A stretch of 64,000 bases of DNA from an uncultured Rivibacter sp. (GCA_946480925.1 CAMLLU010000006.1:1-64000), one strand, 5' to 3'; counted from the stretch's first letter, positions 51,126 through 63,329 are shown. Made by a program: numbers and translations. Notes: a model not told the origin generated them from the letters alone.

Positions 51126-51968
51126 GTGAGCAGCCACTCTTCCCCCGCTGACAAGCAGCAGCCGGCCCGCAAGCCGGTGTCGCTGTTACGCCTGCGCGAG
51201 ATGCTCGCCGCCGGCGAAAAGATCGCGATGCTGACGGCCTACGACGCCTCCTTCGCCCGCCTGGCCGACGACGCCGGCGTCGATTGCCTGCTGGTGGGCG
51301 ACTCGCTCGGCATGGTGCTGCAAGGCCAGCCGAGCACGGTGCCCGTCACCCTCGACGAGATGGCCTACCACACGCGTTGCGTGGCGCGCGCCAAGCCGGC
51401 GGCCTGGCTGATCGGCGACCTGCCCTTCGGCAGCTACCAGGAAGGTCGTGAGCAAGCACTGCGCTCCAGCGTGGCGCTCATGCAGGCCGGTGCCCAGATG
51501 GTCAAGCTCGAAGGCGGCGGCTGGACACCCGAGACGGTGCGCTTCCTCGTCGAGCGCGGCATCCCGGTGTGTGCCCACTTAGGCCTCACGCCGCAAAGCG
51601 TGCACGCACTCGGCGGCTACCGCATCCAGGGCAGGGACGAAGCCGGTGCGGCAACGCTGCGGCGCCACGCGAAGGGGCTGGCCGAGGCCGGCGCGGCCAT
51701 GATGGTGCTGGAGCTCATGCCCTCCCGCGTGGCTGCAGAGGTGCAGGCCGAGAACCCGCAGCTCATCACCATCGGCATCGGCGCCGGAGCGTCCACCGCC
51801 GGCCAGGTGCTGGTGCTGCACGACATGCTGGGCATCACCCGAGGCAAGCTGCCCCGATTTGTCAGAAACTTCACGGCCGAAGGCGGCAGCATCGAAGATG
51901 CGCTGCGCCGCTACGTGGCGGCGGTGAAGGACGGCAGCTTCCCCGACGAATCCACCCACGCCTACTGA
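51126..51968 (+). CDS. panB: 3-methyl-2-oxobutanoate hydroxymethyltransferase
   Basis: PanB makes ketopantoate for pantothenate and CoA. The 280-residue protein has the usual motifs [33 protein letters not shown] (about 36-68), MVKLEGG, and [16 protein letters not shown]. Catalytic Glu lies in VLELMPS, with [19 protein letters not shown] at the end. The start is GTG. panC follows after 21 bases, so both form the pan operon. Confidence 0.97.
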   Translation: MSSHSSPADKQQPARKPVSLLRLREMLAAGEKIAMLTAYDASFARLADDAGVDCLLVGDSLGMVLQGQPSTVPVTLDEMAYHTRCVARAKPAAWLIGDLPFGSYQEGREQALRSSVALMQAGAQMVKLEGGGWTPETVRFLVERGIPVCAHLGLTPQSVHALGGYRIQGRDEAGAATLRRHAKGLAEAGAAMMVLELMPSRVAAEVQAENPQLITIGIGAGASTAGQVLVLHDMLGITRGKLPRFVRNFTAEGGSIEDALRRYVAAVKDGSFPDESTHAY

Positions 51969-52844
<876 letters not shown>

Positions 52845-52902
52845 AGCGGCAGCGCGGCCGGCCGGGCGGCATCACGACGGCGCGGACGCAGTTCGATGCC
52901 AT

Positions 52903-53805
52903 CTAAACGACGGCCTCCATCACGGCCATCCACACCGGCACCGACACCATGCCCAGCAATGTGGACACGGTGACCAGCCCGGCCACATAGGGCCCGTGCC
53001 CGCCCATGCGCACGGCCAGTGCGTAGGCACTCGACGCGGTAGGCAGCGCAGCGAAGGCCACCAAGACGGCAAGCTGCCCACTTGGCAGCGCCAGCCACAG
53101 GCCCAGCGCCAACGCCAATGCCGGCAACACCAGATGGCGAATGCCTAGAAAGGCCGAGGCCAGGCCCGGCGCCTCTTTCAGCCCGCCGAGCTTGAGCCCG
53201 GCCCCCACCGCCATGAGCCCCAGCGGCAACGCAGCCTGGCCGATGCGCGACAGCGTGGTGGCTGCCGGCGCCGGCAGCTGCAGCCCCGCGAGATTGGCCA
53301 AGAGGCCCGCGACCGTGCTCACGATGAGCGGGTTGCGCACGATCTCTCGCAGGTAGTGGTGGCCGCCATGCCGTGCCAGCGGCCACACCGCCCCCACGTT
53401 GCACACCGGCACGCACAAGGCCACCAGCAGCGCCACCCAGGCCACACCCTGTGCGCCGGCCAGGCGCTCGGCCAGTGCCAGCGCGACATACGAGTTGAAG
53501 CGAAAGGCCGTCTGCGCACCCGAGGCATGCAGACGGGCATCGACACCCGGCGCCCAGCGCAGCGCATAGGACAGTGCGATGCCCACCGCCACCGTGGCCA
53601 CGCCACAGAACGCGAGGCTCAACGTGGCCGACGGCTGCAGCGGGCTCCTGACGATGGAGTTGAACAGCAGCACCGGGAAGAGCAGGTAGTACACCAGCTT
53701 CTCCACCGATTCCCAGATCGGCCGGTCGAGGGCGGTGTAGCGGCAGATGAGGTAGCCGCAGACGATGAGCAGGAAATCCGGCAGCAGCAGGAACGCGTTG
53801 TGCAT
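52903..53805 (-). CDS. AEC family transporter (auxin efflux carrier-like)
   Basis: A 300-residue inner-membrane protein with about ten helices, in two inverted halves of five. The family pattern is FLLIVCGYLICRYTALD at the start, then LVYYLLFPVLLFNSIVRSP and NPLIVSTVAGLLANLAGLQLPAP in the second half. Members export malonate, other organic acids or auxins; the substrate is not predictable here. ATG 53805 is the likely start. It is convergent with panC. Confidence 0.85.
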   Translation of the reverse strand: MHNAFLLLPDFLLIVCGYLICRYTALDRPIWESVEKLVYYLLFPVLLFNSIVRSPLQPSATLSLAFCGVATVAVGIALSYALRWAPGVDARLHASGAQTAFRFNSYVALALAERLAGAQGVAWVALLVALCVPVCNVGAVWPLARHGGHHYLREIVRNPLIVSTVAGLLANLAGLQLPAPAATTLSRIGQAALPLGLMAVGAGLKLGGLKEAPGLASAFLGIRHLVLPALALALGLWLALPSGQLAVLVAFAALPTASSAYALAVRMGGHGPYVAGLVTVSTLLGMVSVPVWMAVMEAVV

Positions 53806-54040
53806 GGCACCGAGCGTAGCGCCGGCTGCCCTGCGTAGTACCCACAATCGCGACACGTCGGCGCTTGGCGCAGCATCCGCGTTCAGCCAGGGTGGGCGTC
53901 ACCGCATCACCGCCACGCAGTGGCAGTGCAGGCCAACCTACGCAAAGCCGTAGGACTGCGCTGATTGCGTTGCCACCACCTTCGGCGAGGATCGCCAGAA
54001 TCCGAGAAGCTGCTCGCTTTCATCATCACAGGAGACCCCT

Positions 54041-55015
54041 ATGCAACGAAGAACTCTCGCCGCCAGTGTCATCGCCGCCGTCGTGGCGATTGCCGCGCCG
54101 GCAGCCTTCGCGCAGTCCTATCCCAGCAAGCCGGTGAAGCTGATCGTGCCCTTCGCACCCGGCGGCACCACCGACATCATTGCCCGCGTGATCTCCGAGA
54201 AGATCAACGCCCCGCTGGGCCAGACCATGATCGTGGAGAACAAGGCCGGCGGCGGCGGCATCATCGGCGCCAATGAAATCACGAAGGCCGCACCCGACGG
54301 CTACACACTCGGCGTGGCCACCGTCTCCACCACGGCCTCCAACCCCGCCATCAACCCCAAGACACCCTACAACCCGCTGACCGACTTCACGTCGATCATC
54401 AACATCGCGGCCACGCCCAACGTGATCGCGGTGCACCCGAGCTTTCCGGCCAAGGACTACAAGGGCTTCGTGGCCGAGCTGAAGAAGAACCCCGGCAAAT
54501 ACAGCTTCTCGAGCTCGGGTACCGGCGGCATCGGCCATCTGCAGATGGAGCTGTACAAGTCGCTGGCGGGCGTGTTCGTCACGCACATCCCGTACCGCGG
54601 CGCGGGCCCGGCGCTCAACGACACGGTGGCCGGTCAGGTGCCCATCATCTTCGACAACCTGCCCTCGGCCCTGCCCTTCATCAAGGACGGCCGGCTGGTG
54701 CCCATCGTCGTGGCTGCACCGCAGCGCGTGGCCAGCCTGCCCAACGTGCCCACCTTCAAGGAAGTGGGCCTGGAGCCGGTGAACCGCACGGCTTACTACG
54801 GCATCCACGGCCCGAAGGGCTTGCCGAAGGAAGTGGTCGACAAGGTGTCGGCCGCCGTGAAGAAGACGCTCGAAGACCCGGCCGTGCGCAAGCGCATCGA
54901 AGACACCGGCTCGCTGATCGTGGCCAACACGCCCGAGCAGTTCGCTGCGCAGACCAAGGCCGAATACGAGGTCTACAAGAAGGTGGTCGAGCAGCAGAAG
55001 CTCAAGCTAGACTGA
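54041..55015 (+). CDS. Bug family tripartite tricarboxylate transporter substrate-binding protein (TctC-like)
   Basis: A 324-residue periplasmic solute-binding protein with a Sec signal peptide (about 1-25, cut after AFA). The Bug hallmark [24 protein letters not shown] follows directly, then [16 protein letters not shown] and a [18 protein letters not shown] stretch. These proteins are very abundant in Burkholderiales and usually orphan, as here: no tctA or tctB is nearby. A strong terminator follows. Confidence 0.94.
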   Translation: MQRRTLAASVIAAVVAIAAPAAFAQSYPSKPVKLIVPFAPGGTTDIIARVISEKINAPLGQTMIVENKAGGGGIIGANEITKAAPDGYTLGVATVSTTASNPAINPKTPYNPLTDFTSIINIAATPNVIAVHPSFPAKDYKGFVAELKKNPGKYSFSSSGTGGIGHLQMELYKSLAGVFVTHIPYRGAGPALNDTVAGQVPIIFDNLPSALPFIKDGRLVPIVVAAPQRVASLPNVPTFKEVGLEPVNRTAYYGIHGPKGLPKEVVDKVSAAVKKTLEDPAVRKRIEDTGSLIVANTPEQFAAQTKAEYEVYKKVVEQQKLKLD

Positions 55016-55037
55016 CCCGCGCTCCACACCGCACCCG

Positions 55038-55065
55038 AAGCCGCTCCTGGAGCGGCTTTTTCTTT
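55038..55065 (+). terminator. Rho-independent terminator of the TctC-like gene
   Basis: AAGCCGCTC, loop CTG, GAGCGGCTT, followed by TTTCTTTT. It lies 23 bases after the stop and ends 8 bases before the xerD ATG. Confidence 0.9.
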
Positions 55066-55072
55066 TCTCGTG

Positions 55073-55978
55073 ATGACGCCTCGCGACACCAGCCAGTCCT
55101 CGATCGACCGCTTTCTCGACGCACTGTGGCTCGAGGACGGCCTCTCCGCCAACACGCTGGCCGCCTACCGGCGCGACCTGAGCCTCTACGCCGACTGGCT
55201 GGCCCGCGAACACGGGCTGGCGCTGGACAACACGCTCGAAAAACACCTGCTCGGCTATGCAGTGTTTCGCCATGGCACCCACACCAAGGCGACGACTGCG
55301 AACCGCCAGCTCACCGTCTTCAAGCGCTATTTCCGGTGGGCCCTGCGCGAGCACCTGCTCGAGGCCGACCCGACGCTGAAGCTCGACCCGGCCAAGCGCC
55401 CGCACCGCACACCCAAGACGCTGACCGAAGCGCAGGTGGAGGCGCTGCTTGCCGCGCCCGACGTGAACGCGCCGCTGGGCCTGCGCGACCGCGCGATGCT
55501 GGAGTTGATGTATGCGAGCGGCCTGCGCGTGAGCGAGCTGGTCACGCTGAAGACGGTGCACGTGGGCCTGAACGAAGGCGCCTTGCGCATCACCGGCAAG
55601 GGCGCCAAGGAAAGGCTGGTGCCCTTCGGCGAAGAGGCCCACGCCTGGCTGCGCCGCTACGTGGCCGAAGCGCGCGGCGCCATCCTCGAAGGGCAGCAGA
55701 GCGACGAGCTGTTCGTCACCGCGCGCGGCGCCGGCATGACGCGGCAGATGTTCTGGACGCTGGTGAAGAAGCACGCGCTGCACGCCGGCATCGACGTGCC
55801 GCTGTCACCGCACACGCTGCGGCACGCCTTCGCGACCCACCTGCTCAACCACGGCGCAGACTTGCGCGCGGTGCAGATGCTGCTGGGCCACGCCGACATC
55901 TCCACCACGCAGGTCTACACGCACGTGGCGCGCGAGCGGCTGAAGGCGCTGCATGCGCAGCACCATCCGAGGGGATGA
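55073..55978 (+). CDS. xerD: Tyrosine recombinase XerD
   Basis: XerD acts with XerC to resolve chromosome dimers at dif. The 301-residue protein has an N-terminal SAM-like domain ([27 protein letters not shown]) and the catalytic set Arg152 (GLRVSE), His247 and Arg250 ([12 protein letters not shown]), His273 (LLGHADIS) and nucleophile Tyr282 (QVYTHV). Alternative start: GTG 55070. The 5' end is tight against the previous terminator, so transcription must start within a few bases of the ATG or read through. Confidence 0.96.
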   Translation: MTPRDTSQSSIDRFLDALWLEDGLSANTLAAYRRDLSLYADWLAREHGLALDNTLEKHLLGYAVFRHGTHTKATTANRQLTVFKRYFRWALREHLLEADPTLKLDPAKRPHRTPKTLTEAQVEALLAAPDVNAPLGLRDRAMLELMYASGLRVSELVTLKTVHVGLNEGALRITGKGAKERLVPFGEEAHAWLRRYVAEARGAILEGQQSDELFVTARGAGMTRQMFWTLVKKHALHAGIDVPLSPHTLRHAFATHLLNHGADLRAVQMLLGHADISTTQVYTHVARERLKALHAQHHPRG

Positions 55979-55994
55979 CGCGGCAGTCGCGTGA

Positions 55995-56936
55995 TCAACC
56001 CGCCGCCAGTCGTCTTGCGGCCTGTACCACCTGCGCCACCGCATCGGGCGCGTCCGCCGCGATCACATGCCGCCCCGGCATGCTGCGCAGCCAGGTGAGC
56101 TGGCGCTTGGCGAGTTGCCGCGTGGCGGCAATGCCGCGCTCGCGCAGTGCTGCAAGGTCGGGCGGGTCGCCGGCATCCAGCGCCTCCCAGGCCTGCCGGT
56201 AGCCCACGCAGCGCATCGAAGGCATCGAAAGATCGAGGTCGCCTCGTGCGCGCAGCGCTCGCACCTCGTCGATGAAGCCTTGCGCGAGCATCGCGTCGAA
56301 GCGTTGGGCAATGCGCTCGTGCAGCCAGCCCCGTTGATCCGGCTCCAGTGAGATGAGGGGCGTTTCGGCCGGCACCGCCCGTGCCTCGCCGCCGAAACGG
56401 TCGCTGTGGAAGCTCGACAACGGCCGCCCTGTGCTGCGCCACACCTCGAGTGCGCGCTGGATGCGCTGCGAGTCGCCCGGCGGCAGGCGCGCCGCGGTGG
56501 TGGGGTCTACCTGCGCGAGTTCGGCATGCAGTGCCGGCCAGCCGCGCTCGGCCGCCTCACGCTCGATGACGGCGCGCACCTCGGGGTCGGCCGGCGGCAT
56601 GGCGTCCAGCCCGTCCTGCAGCGCCTTGAAATACAGCATCGTGCCTCCCACCAGCAGCGGCAGCCGGCCGCGCGCGCGGATCTCTTCGACCAGCCGGTTC
56701 GCGTCGCTCACGAACTGCGCCGCCGAATACGCCTCGCGGGGGTCGATGAGGTCGATCAGGTGGTGCGGCACCTGCGCGCGCTCGTCGAGCGAAGGCTTGG
56801 CGGTGCCGATCTCCATGCCGCGGTACACCAGCGCCGAATCGACGCTCACGATCTCCACCGGCAGCACCTTCGCGATCGCCAGGGCCGCCGCCGTCTTGCC
56901 CGACGCGGTGGGCCCGGCCAGCCCCAGCCATTTCAT
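55995..56936 (-). CDS. miaA: tRNA dimethylallyltransferase
   Basis: MiaA adds a dimethylallyl group to A37 of tRNAs reading UNN codons. The 313-residue product has the P-loop [16 protein letters not shown] (about 5-20), [28 protein letters not shown] and the [11 protein letters not shown] segment. It starts inside the stop of the MFS transporter gene (ATGA at 56933-56936), so both are coupled. It is convergent with xerD. Confidence 0.96.
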   Translation of the reverse strand: MKWLGLAGPTASGKTAAALAIAKVLPVEIVSVDSALVYRGMEIGTAKPSLDERAQVPHHLIDLIDPREAYSAAQFVSDANRLVEEIRARGRLPLLVGGTMLYFKALQDGLDAMPPADPEVRAVIEREAAERGWPALHAELAQVDPTTAARLPPGDSQRIQRALEVWRSTGRPLSSFHSDRFGGEARAVPAETPLISLEPDQRGWLHERIAQRFDAMLAQGFIDEVRALRARGDLDLSMPSMRCVGYRQAWEALDAGDPPDLAALRERGIAATRQLAKRQLTWLRSMPGRHVIAADAPDAVAQVVQAARRLAAG

Positions 56937-58183
56937 GCCGCCGGCCCCGGCTCGCCATGCCGCTGCACCAGCGTCCAGGCCACCGCGGTGGTCACTACCG
57001 ACCAGAACCCGATGGTCAACACCACCGGGTAGACCGTGCCGTTCATCGTGGCGCCCAGCCAGGCCCCCACGGCGAAGGCCGCGGCCGCGAGCACGAAGCC
57101 GGCCAGCGCCGAAGCAGCGCCGGCGTTGTGCGGAAACGGCCCCACCGCGCCGGTCTGGCCGCAGGGCTGGTGGATGCCGTGGCCGAAGGCGAACAGCCAC
57201 TGCGGCACCATCACCGCCCACACCGTGTGCACCCCGGCCAGCGCCAGCGCGGCCATCGAGAGGCCGCCGGCCAGCGTGCACCAGGCGCCACGCGCCACCG
57301 TGCCACGGATGCCGTGGCGCAGCAGCAGGCGCCGGCACCAGAAGGTGCCCGCCAGGTAGCTCACCGAGCTGGAGGCCATCACCAGCCCGTAGGTCACCCG
57401 CGAGGTGCCCAGCACTTCGATGAACACGAAGGACGAGCCGGCCAGGAAGGTGAACAGCCCCGCATAGGTGGACGCCGTGAGCGCCGCATAGGCGATGAAC
57501 GTGCGGTGGCGCAGGATGCGCCCCCAAGCCGCCATCAGCGGGCCGATCTGCGTGGCGGCCAGGTTCTTGCGCGGCGCCGTCTCGCCGACGCGCCAGGCCA
57601 CGAAGGCCAGCGTGCCCACGCCGAACAGCGTGACGGTCAGCAGTGCGGCGCGCCAGCCCAGCGTGGCGCCGATCACGCCGCCCAGCGCCGGGCTCGACAG
57701 CGCGATCACGCCCAGCCCCGACAAGCCCTTGCTCATGACGCGCACGCCTTCGTGCGGCTCGTAGAGGTCGCGCACCATCGCGCGGGCACACACCACGGCC
57801 GCCGCCATGCCCGCGCCCTGCACCGCCCGCCACACCACCAGCCAGCCGATGCTGGGCGCCAGCGCGCTCAACACGCTGGAGGCGACGTACAGCGACAGCC
57901 CCCACAGCAGCACCGGCCGGCGTCCGTAGCGGTCGGCCAGCGGCCCGCACGCGAGCTGGCCGAAGCCGAAACAGATGATCAGCGCCGACAACGTGAGCTG
58001 CGCGGCGGCCATAGGCGCGCCCAGCTCGCGCGTGAGGCTGGGCAGCGCCGGCAGGTACAGGTCGGTGGTGACGGGCTGGATACCCAGCAGCAGGGCGAGC
58101 GCCAGCGCCACGACGGCGGGGTTGGCGGCGTGCATGCCGCCGCTGCTACGTGCCGTTTCGGCTGTTTCGGAGGTGGAAGCCAT
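56933..58183 (-). CDS. Bcr/CflA-type multidrug MFS transporter
   Basis: A 416-residue major facilitator protein with 12 membrane helices. The Bcr/CflA features are [21 protein letters not shown] near the start and [28 protein letters not shown] (motif A, about 65-92), then [23 protein letters not shown]. The group exports drugs such as bicyclomycin; the substrate is unknown. ATG 58183 starts MASTSETAE. It overlaps miaA downstream. Confidence 0.88.
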   Translation of the reverse strand: MASTSETAETARSSGGMHAANPAVVALALALLLGIQPVTTDLYLPALPSLTRELGAPMAAAQLTLSALIICFGFGQLACGPLADRYGRRPVLLWGLSLYVASSVLSALAPSIGWLVVWRAVQGAGMAAAVVCARAMVRDLYEPHEGVRVMSKGLSGLGVIALSSPALGGVIGATLGWRAALLTVTLFGVGTLAFVAWRVGETAPRKNLAATQIGPLMAAWGRILRHRTFIAYAALTASTYAGLFTFLAGSSFVFIEVLGTSRVTYGLVMASSSVSYLAGTFWCRRLLLRHGIRGTVARGAWCTLAGGLSMAALALAGVHTVWAVMVPQWLFAFGHGIHQPCGQTGAVGPFPHNAGAASALAGFVLAAAAFAVGAWLGATMNGTVYPVVLTIGFWSVVTTAVAWTLVQRHGEPGPAA

Positions 58184-58383
58184 CTTTCGAGCGTAGCAGG
58201 GGCATCGTATGGGTCGGGCGCTGGCCGCACAAAGCGGGCGCGTGGCGCGCTGCTCCTGCCAGGGCAACGCGTGGCGGGCACGCCGTGTGCTGGTGCCTCT
58301 GGTCGGCGGCGCCGCGTTTCGCCTGTGGCACAGCATGGCCAGCGCAGCCCTGACGGAACCAACACATTCAACCAGGAGCACTC

Positions 58384-58611
58384 ATGACGAGCATCCGTAC
58401 CCGACTTTCCATTGCCGGCCTGGTGGCCGTGGTCGCCCTTTCTCTTGGCGCGTGCCAGCGCCGTGACGAAGCCGCGCCGGGCGCCACCCCAGGCGGCCAG
58501 GCGGGCACCAGCCCGGGCACCTCGAGCACCAGCCCGTCCACCGGCACCGGCATGGGCTCCGGCACCGCCACGGCACCCGACGCTGCAGCTTCTGCGGCAT
58601 CGAATCCCTGA
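58384..58611 (+). CDS. Small lipoprotein
   Basis: A 75-residue precursor with a signal peptide and a lipobox LSLGAC (Cys24), then a 50-residue Ser/Thr/Gly/Ala/Pro-rich tail with no fold. AGGAG precedes the ATG. Function unknown; it is followed by a hairpin and the PA2779-like gene. Confidence 0.7.
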   Translation: MTSIRTRLSIAGLVAVVALSLGACQRRDEAAPGATPGGQAGTSPGTSSTSPSTGTGMGSGTATAPDAAASAASNP

Positions 58612-58681
58612 CGAGGCGACCAACCCCGCGGCAGCGGCCAGCATCAACCCTGGCCGCCGTCGTTGCATTTGGTGACCGGCA

Positions 58682-58722
58682 GCCCGGGCGCGAAGTTACA
58701 TTCGCCCGGGCCGGGCACTTTT
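58682..58722 (+). terminator. Hairpin between the lipoprotein gene and the PA2779-like gene
   Basis: GCCCGGGCG (58682-58690) and CGCCCGGGC (58703-58711) form a nine-base perfect stem; a TTTT follows ten bases later. Probably a terminator of the lipoprotein gene. Confidence 0.5.
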
Positions 58723-58748
58723 GCGCGGCGATACCTGGAGAAGACAAC

Positions 58749-59162
58749 ATGAAACGAACCCATCGTTGGTTGGCCGGCTTCGTGGCCGTGTGCATCAGCT
58801 ACACCGGCGCTGTCACCAGCGCACAGGCCGCCCTCGTCGGCACCGAAGAAGTGGCCGCCGCTCAAGGCATGGTTTCGGCCGACCAGCAAGCGGCCCAGGC
58901 CCGCGTCCATGTGAACGCCATGCTCGACCGTGCCGACGTGGCACAGGCGCTGGCCGAACGCGGTGTCGACGTTGACCAAGCACGAGCCCGCGTGGCCGCG
59001 TTGTCGGACTTCGAAGTGGCCCATCTGGCCAAGACGCTCGACGAAGCCCCGGCCGGCGCGAGCGACGTGCTCGGCACCATCGTCTTCATCTTCGTGCTGC
59101 TGCTGATCACCGACATCCTGGGCTTCACGAAGATCTTCCCGTTCACCCGTTCCGTTCGCTGA
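58749..59162 (+). CDS. PA2779 family protein
   Basis: A 137-residue exported protein. A signal peptide (about 1-28, ending SAQAA) is followed by a helical part with DVAQALAERGVDVDQARARVAALSD and a C-terminal membrane helix GTIVFIFVLLLITDILGFTKIFPF (about 107-130). This is the layout of the PA2779 family of unknown function. The PA2778-like peptidase gene starts 10 bases later, the normal pair. Confidence 0.85.
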   Translation: MKRTHRWLAGFVAVCISYTGAVTSAQAALVGTEEVAAAQGMVSADQQAAQARVHVNAMLDRADVAQALAERGVDVDQARARVAALSDFEVAHLAKTLDEAPAGASDVLGTIVFIFVLLLITDILGFTKIFPFTRSVR

Positions 59163-59172
59163 AACGCGCACC

Positions 59173-60135
59173 GTGGACAGGCGCACGCTGCTGAACTCGG
59201 CTCTGCTCTCGGCAGCGGCCGCCCTTGGCGGCTGTGCGCCGTTCACCCCGCCGCAGACCGAGGCGCTGCAGGAACACCGACCGGCCGATCTGGCCACCCA
59301 CGTCGAACTCAGCGCCACCCCGTTCTTCCCGCAGACCGAGCTGCAATGCGGTCCCGCGGCGCTGGCCACGGTGCTGGCCGCGCAGGGCATCGAGGTCACG
59401 CCCGCGCAGCTCACCCAGGCCGTGTTCCTGCCGGCCCGGCAGGGCAGCCTGCAGGTCGAGATGCTGGCCGCCGGCCGGCGCTACGGCGCGCTCGCGGTGC
59501 GGGTGCCGGGTGAGCTGCAGGCCGTGCTGCGCGAGGTGGCAGCCGGCCACCCCGTGCTGGTGATGCAGAACCTGGGGCTCGGCTTTGCGCCGGCCTGGCA
59601 CTACGCCGTGCTGGTGGGCTACGAACTCGACCTCGGCGTGGTCGTGCTGCGCTCGGGCACCACGCGGCGCGAGATCATGCCGCTGCGCACCTTCGAACAC
59701 ACCTGGGCCCGCTCGGGCCATTGGGCCTTCGTGGCCGTGAAGCCGGGCGACCTGCCGGCCACCGCGCCCGAAACCGAAGTCACCGCCGCCACGGTGGCAC
59801 TCGAACGCAGCGTTCCCCCCGCCGTGGCCGCACGCGCCTACGACGCCGCGCTGCAACGCTGGCCGCAGAACCTCACGCTTGCCATGGGCCTGGGCAACGC
59901 CCGCGCCAGCGAAGGCGACCTGGCCGGTGCCGCACAGGCCTTCGAGCACGCGGCCAGGCAGCACAACAGCGCGGTCGCTTGGAACAACCTCGCGCACATG
60001 CGCATGAAGCAAGGCCAGCAGGCCGCCGCGGTGGAAGCCGCTCAACGTGCCGTCGAGCGCGCCCAGGCCGCCGAGCCGCAGTGGCTGTCCATCACGAAGG
60101 CCACGCTGGCCAGTGCGCAGTTCCAGGTGAGATAG
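59173..60135 (+). CDS. PA2778 family cysteine peptidase
   Basis: A 320-residue probable lipoprotein: signal with lipobox LGGC (Cys21). A papain-like C39-type domain follows, with LQCGPAALATVLAAQG (catalytic Cys near residue 59), a mid His in APAWHYAVLVGY, and a C-terminal TPR-like part (NLTLAMGLGNARASEGDLAGA...). It probably acts at the outer membrane on a peptide, possibly the PA2779-like partner, but this has not been shown. Start GTG 59173. Confidence 0.85.
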   Translation: MDRRTLLNSALLSAAAALGGCAPFTPPQTEALQEHRPADLATHVELSATPFFPQTELQCGPAALATVLAAQGIEVTPAQLTQAVFLPARQGSLQVEMLAAGRRYGALAVRVPGELQAVLREVAAGHPVLVMQNLGLGFAPAWHYAVLVGYELDLGVVVLRSGTTRREIMPLRTFEHTWARSGHWAFVAVKPGDLPATAPETEVTAATVALERSVPPAVAARAYDAALQRWPQNLTLAMGLGNARASEGDLAGAAQAFEHAARQHNSAVAWNNLAHMRMKQGQQAAAVEAAQRAVERAQAAEPQWLSITKATLASAQFQVR

Positions 60136-60190
60136 GCCCATACGCCTAGAAGGGGCGCAGCAGCTGAAGTCGCCACCGCGAGCGAAACAC

Positions 60191-61444
60191 TCAGAACTTC
60201 TCGTCCCAGCGCAGATAGCGCCATTGCCCCTGCGGCAAGTCGCCCAGCGCGACGCGGCCCATGCGCACTCGCTTGAGGCCGGTCACCTGCAGGCCCACCA
60301 GTTCGCACATGCGTCGGATCTGGCGTTTCTTGCCTTCGCGCAGCACGAAGCGCAGCTGCTGCTCGTTCTGCCAGCTCACCTTGGCCGGCTTGAGCTTCAC
60401 GCCGTCCAGGCTCAGGCCGTGGCGCAGGCGCTCGAGCTTTTCGGGCGGGAAGTGCGGCGCGATGTCGGTGAGCTCGGGCCGCTCGGGCCAGCTCACGCGC
60501 ACGAGGTATTCCTTTTCGACGCCGGAGTCTTCGCCGATCAGCTGCTTGGCGATGCGGCCGTCCTGCGTCAGCACGAGCAAGCCGGTGGAGTCGATGTCGA
60601 GCCGGCCGGCGGGTGCGAGGTGGCGCAGGTGCGCTGAGTTGAACTTGGTGTCCGAACGATCGCCGTTCCAGCGGTTCGCCGCCGTCACCAGCACCACGGC
60701 GGGCTCGTAGCCGTCTTCGGCCTGGCCGCTCACGTAGCCCACCGGCTTGTGCAGCAGCACCGTCACGCGCTGCGACTGCTGGTGTTTGGCCTGCGGGTCG
60801 ATGGTGATCTGCTGGTGCGGCAGCACGCGGGCGCCGAGCTGGTTGACGATCCGGCCGTCCACGCGCACCCAGCCGGCTTCGATCCATTCGTCGGCTTCGC
60901 GGCGCGAGGCAAGGCCCAGCTCGCTCATGCGCTTGGAAAGGCGCAGGCTGCCGTCGTCGGCCGAGGTTGACGGCTCGGCAGGCGTGGCGCGCGGCATTGG
61001 TCGTGGTGACTTGGCAGCGGGCCTGGAGGCCGGGCGCGACGGGGTGCTGGGTACGGCCGCCTTGGTGGTGCGGGGGGGCCTCTGCTCGTCACGCGCTGCA
61101 TCGGCTGGCCGCGGGGGCCGGCGAGCACCAGCCGCTTTACCGGCATGGGCCGCGGCAGCCGGCTTGTCGGTGCGAGCCACATCCCTCGGCTTGCCGGGTG
61201 GAGGCGACTTGCGGGCCGGGCGTGGCCGATCGTCATCTTCACGCCGGCGCTCCGTGGCGTCGGGGCTGTGTTGCGGCGGCTGGGCGGCCCAGGCCGCCTT
61301 GCGCACTGCCCGCTCGGCTTCTGCTTCAGCCAGCGTGGGCCGCTTGCGCACGCCGCTGCCGGCGCCGCGCACCGGTGGCCGGTTGCTGCTCTTGCGAGGG
61401 GCTTCCGCGCCGCCGGCGGGTTTCTTGAGTTTGAGAGTGGCCAT
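60191..61444 (-). CDS. 23S rRNA pseudouridine synthase, RluF/RluB type
   Basis: The enzyme converts a uridine in 23S rRNA to pseudouridine. The 417-residue protein has a long Pro/Arg/Lys-rich disordered N-terminus (about 1-165), an S4 domain ([30 protein letters not shown]) and the catalytic [19 protein letters not shown] with Asp near 283, then [14 protein letters not shown]. The sequence looks nearer RluF (U2604) than RluB, but I am not certain. The charged N-terminal extension is longer than in E. coli. Confidence 0.88.
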   Translation of the reverse strand: MATLKLKKPAGGAEAPRKSSNRPPVRGAGSGVRKRPTLAEAEAERAVRKAAWAAQPPQHSPDATERRREDDDRPRPARKSPPPGKPRDVARTDKPAAAAHAGKAAGARRPPRPADAARDEQRPPRTTKAAVPSTPSRPASRPAAKSPRPMPRATPAEPSTSADDGSLRLSKRMSELGLASRREADEWIEAGWVRVDGRIVNQLGARVLPHQQITIDPQAKHQQSQRVTVLLHKPVGYVSGQAEDGYEPAVVLVTAANRWNGDRSDTKFNSAHLRHLAPAGRLDIDSTGLLVLTQDGRIAKQLIGEDSGVEKEYLVRVSWPERPELTDIAPHFPPEKLERLRHGLSLDGVKLKPAKVSWQNEQQLRFVLREGKKRQIRRMCELVGLQVTGLKRVRMGRVALGDLPQGQWRYLRWDEKF

Positions 61445-61457
61445 CGGAAAGTGGAAC

Positions 61458-63329
61458 TCAGCGCCCGCGCATGAACAGCGCGTCGAGTTCCTTGATCGAG
61501 AGTTGCCGCCATGTGGGGCGGCCGTGGTTGCACTGGTCGGCGCGTTCGGTGCGCTCCATGTCGCGCAGCAGCGCGTTCATCTCTTCGAGCGTGAGCGTGC
61601 GGTTCGCGCGCACCGCGCCATGGCAGGCCATGGTAGCCAGGATCTCGTGCTGAGCGCGCTCGATGGCGTGGCTGGCGCCCACCTTGTCGAGCTCGGCCAG
61701 CACGGAGCGCGTGAGTTCCACCACGTCGGCAGTGGCCAGCGCCGCAGGCCGCGAGCGCACGGCCAGCACGCCGGGCGACAGCGGCGAGACGTCGAGCCCC
61801 AACGTGAGCAGCGCGTCGTGTTGTGCCTCGGCCGTGGCCACTTCGGTGGGCGTGGCCGCGAACGTGGCAGGAATGAGCAGCGGCTGCGCCTCGATGCGGC
61901 GCTCCTGCAGGTTCGGGCCCAGGCTGGCCTTGAGCCGCTCGTAGACGATGCGCTCGTGCGCCGCGTGCATGTCGACGATCACGAGGCCGTGGCGGTTCTC
62001 GGCGAGCACGTAGATGCCGCCCAGCTGTGCGATCGCGCGGCCCAGCGGCCAATCGTCGGCACCTGGCCCGAACGCGGGTGCAGGTGCTGCGATGGGAGCA
62101 GCGGCCCAGGCAGCCGGGGCTTCCTGCGCAAACAGCACGGCGGCCTGCTGCAGGCCCAGCGAGCCCTGCACTTGCGGGCGTGGCGGCCAGCTCGGGCGCG
62201 GCGTATCGGCCCATGAAGCCGGCAGCGCCGGGCTCATGGGGCCAGGTGCTGCCATCGCGGCCCCACTCGCGGGCAGCAGCGAAGGTGCAGCCACGCCATC
62301 GGCAGCACCTTCACCGGCGCGCGCCAGGGCCAGCGCGTCTTGCACGGCGTGCCGCACGGCCTGGTGCACTTCGCGCGATTCGCGAAAGCGCACCTCGATC
62401 TTGGTCGGGTGCACGTTCACGTCCACCCGCTCGGGCGCGATCTCGATGAAGAGCACATACACCGGCTGGCGCCCGCCGTGCAGCACGTCTTCATAGGCCG
62501 AGCGCACACCGTGTGCAATGAGCTTGTCGCGCACGTAGCGGCCGTTCACGTACACGTATTGCAGGTCGGCTCGCGCACGCGCGACGTCGGGCACGCCGGC
62601 GCGGCCGAACACGGCCATGGGCCCGGCCTGCACCTGCACCGCGCGGCTTTGCGAAACGAAGTCATCGCCCAGCACGTCCTTCAGCCGCTGCTCGGCATTG
62701 GTAGTGCGCCGCCACTGCTCGACCAGCTTGCCTTCGTGCCACACGGCGAAGCCCACGTCGGGCCGCACCAGCGCATGGCGCCGCACGGCTTCGAGGCAGT
62801 GCGCGAGCTCGGTGGCATCGGTCTTGAGGAACTTGCGGCGCGCGGGTGTGCTGAAGAAGAGTTCACGCACTTCGACGCTGGTGCCCACGGCACGCGCGGC
62901 CGGGCTGAGCTCGCCCGAGCGCGCGTCGAGCCGGTAGGCATGCGCTGCATCGGCCGTGCGGCTCGCGATCGACAGCTCGGCCACCGACGCCACGGCCGCC
63001 AGCGCCTCGCCGCGAAAACCCATGGTGGCCACGCTTTCGAGTTCGGGCAGCGAGGCGATCTTGCTGGTGGCATGGCGCTTGAGGGCCAGCGGCAGTTCGT
63101 CACGCGGAATGCCCGCACCGTTGTCTTCGACCACGATGCTGCGCACGCCGCCGGCCATGAGCTTGACCGTCACTTCGCTGGCGCCTGCGTCGAGCGCGTT
63201 GTCTACCAGCTCACGCACCACCGAGGCCGGACGTTCAACCACTTCGCCCGCGGCGATCTGGCTGATCAGTTCGTCGGGCAGTTCGCGGATGGGGCGGCGC
63301 ACGGCGGCGTCGGAGGGCACGGCATTCAT
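61458..63329 (-). CDS. mutL: DNA mismatch repair protein MutL
   Basis: MutL couples MutS recognition to downstream nicking. The 623-residue protein has the GHKL ATPase motifs [25 protein letters not shown] (about 22-46), VEDNGAGI, the lid KRHATSKI and [14 protein letters not shown] Pro/Ala-rich linker and a C-terminal dimer domain follow, without the DQHAxxER endonuclease motif (instead [15 protein letters not shown]). So it is probably of a type that needs MutH or another nicking enzyme, or depends on other residues. Start ATG 63329 lies at the beginning of similarity. rluF lies 13 bases downstream on the same strand. Confidence 0.95.
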   Translation of the reverse strand: MNAVPSDAAVRRPIRELPDELISQIAAGEVVERPASVVRELVDNALDAGASEVTVKLMAGGVRSIVVEDNGAGIPRDELPLALKRHATSKIASLPELESVATMGFRGEALAAVASVAELSIASRTADAAHAYRLDARSGELSPAARAVGTSVEVRELFFSTPARRKFLKTDATELAHCLEAVRRHALVRPDVGFAVWHEGKLVEQWRRTTNAEQRLKDVLGDDFVSQSRAVQVQAGPMAVFGRAGVPDVARARADLQYVYVNGRYVRDKLIAHGVRSAYEDVLHGGRQPVYVLFIEIAPERVDVNVHPTKIEVRFRESREVHQAVRHAVQDALALARAGEGAADGVAAPSLLPASGAAMAAPGPMSPALPASWADTPRPSWPPRPQVQGSLGLQQAAVLFAQEAPAAWAAAPIAAPAPAFGPGADDWPLGRAIAQLGGIYVLAENRHGLVIVDMHAAHERIVYERLKASLGPNLQERRIEAQPLLIPATFAATPTEVATAEAQHDALLTLGLDVSPLSPGVLAVRSRPAALATADVVELTRSVLAELDKVGASHAIERAQHEILATMACHGAVRANRTLTLEEMNALLRDMERTERADQCNHGRPTWRQLSIKELDALFMRGR

